Shown here: piece after piece, positions 5,331 to 5,818 of the stretch | Position numbering within the stretch: position 1 is the first letter of the stretch | How the letters are laid out: each line of letters begins with the position of its first letter | Assembly (NCBI GenBank): GCA_964553775.1 | Contig: CAZKLU010000094.1 | Location: forward strand, 1 to 5,818 | Source: RUG626 sp964553775 | GTDB lineage: Bacteria; Bacillota; Clostridia; Oscillospirales; Oscillospiraceae | Length of the DNA stretch: 5,818 nucleotides | Direction: 5' to 3' | Made by a program: the position numbers and the translations under genes | Notes under the pieces: model-generated | The model's database searches: none | Told to the model about the DNA's origin: nothing | The model's input: only the letters and a program-made list of their open reading frames with translations

Positions 5331-5818
5331 ATGGCAGAATACGAAAACTTTAACATACAGTACAGACTGTCAGCAGGCTCGGCGGGGGCGACAGGCTTTG
5401 AAATCGGCGAAACATCCACAAGCCAGCCGGTGCCGTTACATATTGAATTTTCCATACAGAAAAGCGATCTTGAAACACAAAACACGGGAAGGGTAACGGT
5501 GTGGAACCTGAACAAAGCAGAGCTGGCAGTTCTTGAAGAGAATGACTGCTGCGTCACATTGAGAGCGGGTTACGGGAACAGGCTATCACTGATTTTTGCG
5601 GGCATTGTCAACTACGCCACAACAACAATCGACAGCGCGGACAGGAAGACAGAGATCGAGGTTGTAGACAACCTGATAGAAATAAGGGACACATACGTTG
5701 CGGTATCGTACAAAGGCACGGTGAACTGGAAAACCATCGTGGTTATCCGTCCATTGTATCGAGATCATGCTGCGTATGTACCTGCTTCAAATCTGGTTCA
5801 ACCCTCTCGGATCCTGTA
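5331..5818 (+). CDS. Baseplate hub-like protein, N-terminal part (cut by window edge; end suspect)
   Basis: The N-terminal ~136 residues resemble the phage baseplate hub / PBSX XkdQ-like proteins that form the central ring under the tail tube. Visible features are an opening 'YRLSAGSAGATGFEIGE', a beta 'HIEFSIQKSDLETQNTGRVT', then 'VWNLNKAELAVLEENDC', 'LRAGYGNRLSLIFAGIVNY' and a 'TEIEVVDNLIEIRDT' strand pair; 'KGTVNWKTI' is the last family-like segment. ATG 5331 has AGAGGAG (5318-5324) with a 6-nt spacer; the out-of-frame ATG at 5326 is rejected. After about 5737 the frame stays open but the residues stop resembling the family and overlap a transposase-like segment in other frames, so the real coding sequence is probably interrupted there. 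No stop is reached before 5818. Confidence 0.75.
   Translation, partial: MAEYENFNIQYRLSAGSAGATGFEIGETSTSQPVPLHIEFSIQKSDLETQNTGRVTVWNLNKAELAVLEENDCCVTLRAGYGNRLSLIFAGIVNYATTTIDSADRKTEIEVVDNLIEIRDTYVAVSYKGTVNWKTIVVIRPLYRDHAAYVPASNLVQPSRIL
5738..5818 (+). pseudogene. Internal fragment of an IS5-family transposase fused to the hub gene
   Basis: In the frame starting at 5738 the bases read R-G-Y-P-S-I. After a one-base loss near 5756 (GG reduced to G) they read I-E-I-M-L-R-M-Y-L-L-Q-I-W-F-N up to 5802. Skipping one C (5803) then gives L-S-D-P-V. This follows the early conserved block of IS5-family transposases, 'RGRPPIGIE.MLR.Y.LQ.W(Y/F)NLSDPA', which sits roughly 50-60 residues from the N-terminus of the full enzyme. 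The N-terminal part, the start codon and the IS terminal inverted repeat are all absent, and the fragment follows hub codons with no spacer. Two single-base indels prevent continuous translation. It may be a decayed element, a recombination scar or a chimeric contig end. Confidence 0.7.

Noticed and set aside
5243..5557. - strand ORF across the terminator and hub start
   Set aside because: It runs through a clear terminator hairpin and opposite a coding hub gene; no initiation signal.
5736..5818. Complete IS insertion in the hub gene
   Set aside because: There is no terminal inverted repeat, transposase start or target duplication at the junction; only an internal transposase piece is visible.

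Overview
The window looks like part of the tail and baseplate module of a phage or prophage of a Gram-positive (Firmicutes, probably clostridial) host. Support comes from strong purine-rich ribosome binding sites, near-consensus sigma-A promoters, mid GC content, many GTG starts and protein families typical of phages with a simple contractile (PBSX- or Pam3-like) tail. The exact host cannot be named from the sequence. The 100-N block and the odd right edge suggest a draft or metagenomic scaffold.

Layout on the + strand: two overlapping small ORFs (51-200 and 127-279) sit where the tail-assembly-chaperone region normally lies, just before the tape measure. A large tape measure protein (801-3471) follows and is interrupted by the 100-N gap inside its 40-residue tandem repeats. 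Next come a Dit-like tail protein with a Ser/Thr-rich tail (3484-4170), a baseplate plug-like protein (4167-4487), and after an inserted cassette a baseplate hub-like protein (5331 onward) that runs off the window. The tape measure sets tail length and fills the tail lumen. The Dit-like, plug and hub proteins build the tail tip and baseplate around it.

Two cassettes with their own signals interrupt this late operon in the manner of phage 'morons'. Cassette 1 is on the - strand between the small ORFs and the tape measure. It has a TTGACA-17-TAAAAT promoter, a 122-residue glycine-zipper protein (336-704) and a strong hairpin (281-319). Cassette 2 is on the + strand between the plug and hub genes. 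It has a TTGACA-17-TATAGT promoter, a DUF4160 gene, a DUF2442 gene and a two-tier hairpin followed by five T (5237-5281). Both can probably be expressed independently of the late genes, perhaps from the prophage; their functions are unknown.

Two regions need caution as sequence. The gap length is a placeholder, because the frame on its two sides is incompatible with 100 nt; the repeat register predicts 6 + 120k nt. The last ~80 bases encode, in another frame and with two single-base indels, an internal piece of an IS5-family transposase joined directly to the hub gene. This could be a decayed insertion or a chimeric contig end.
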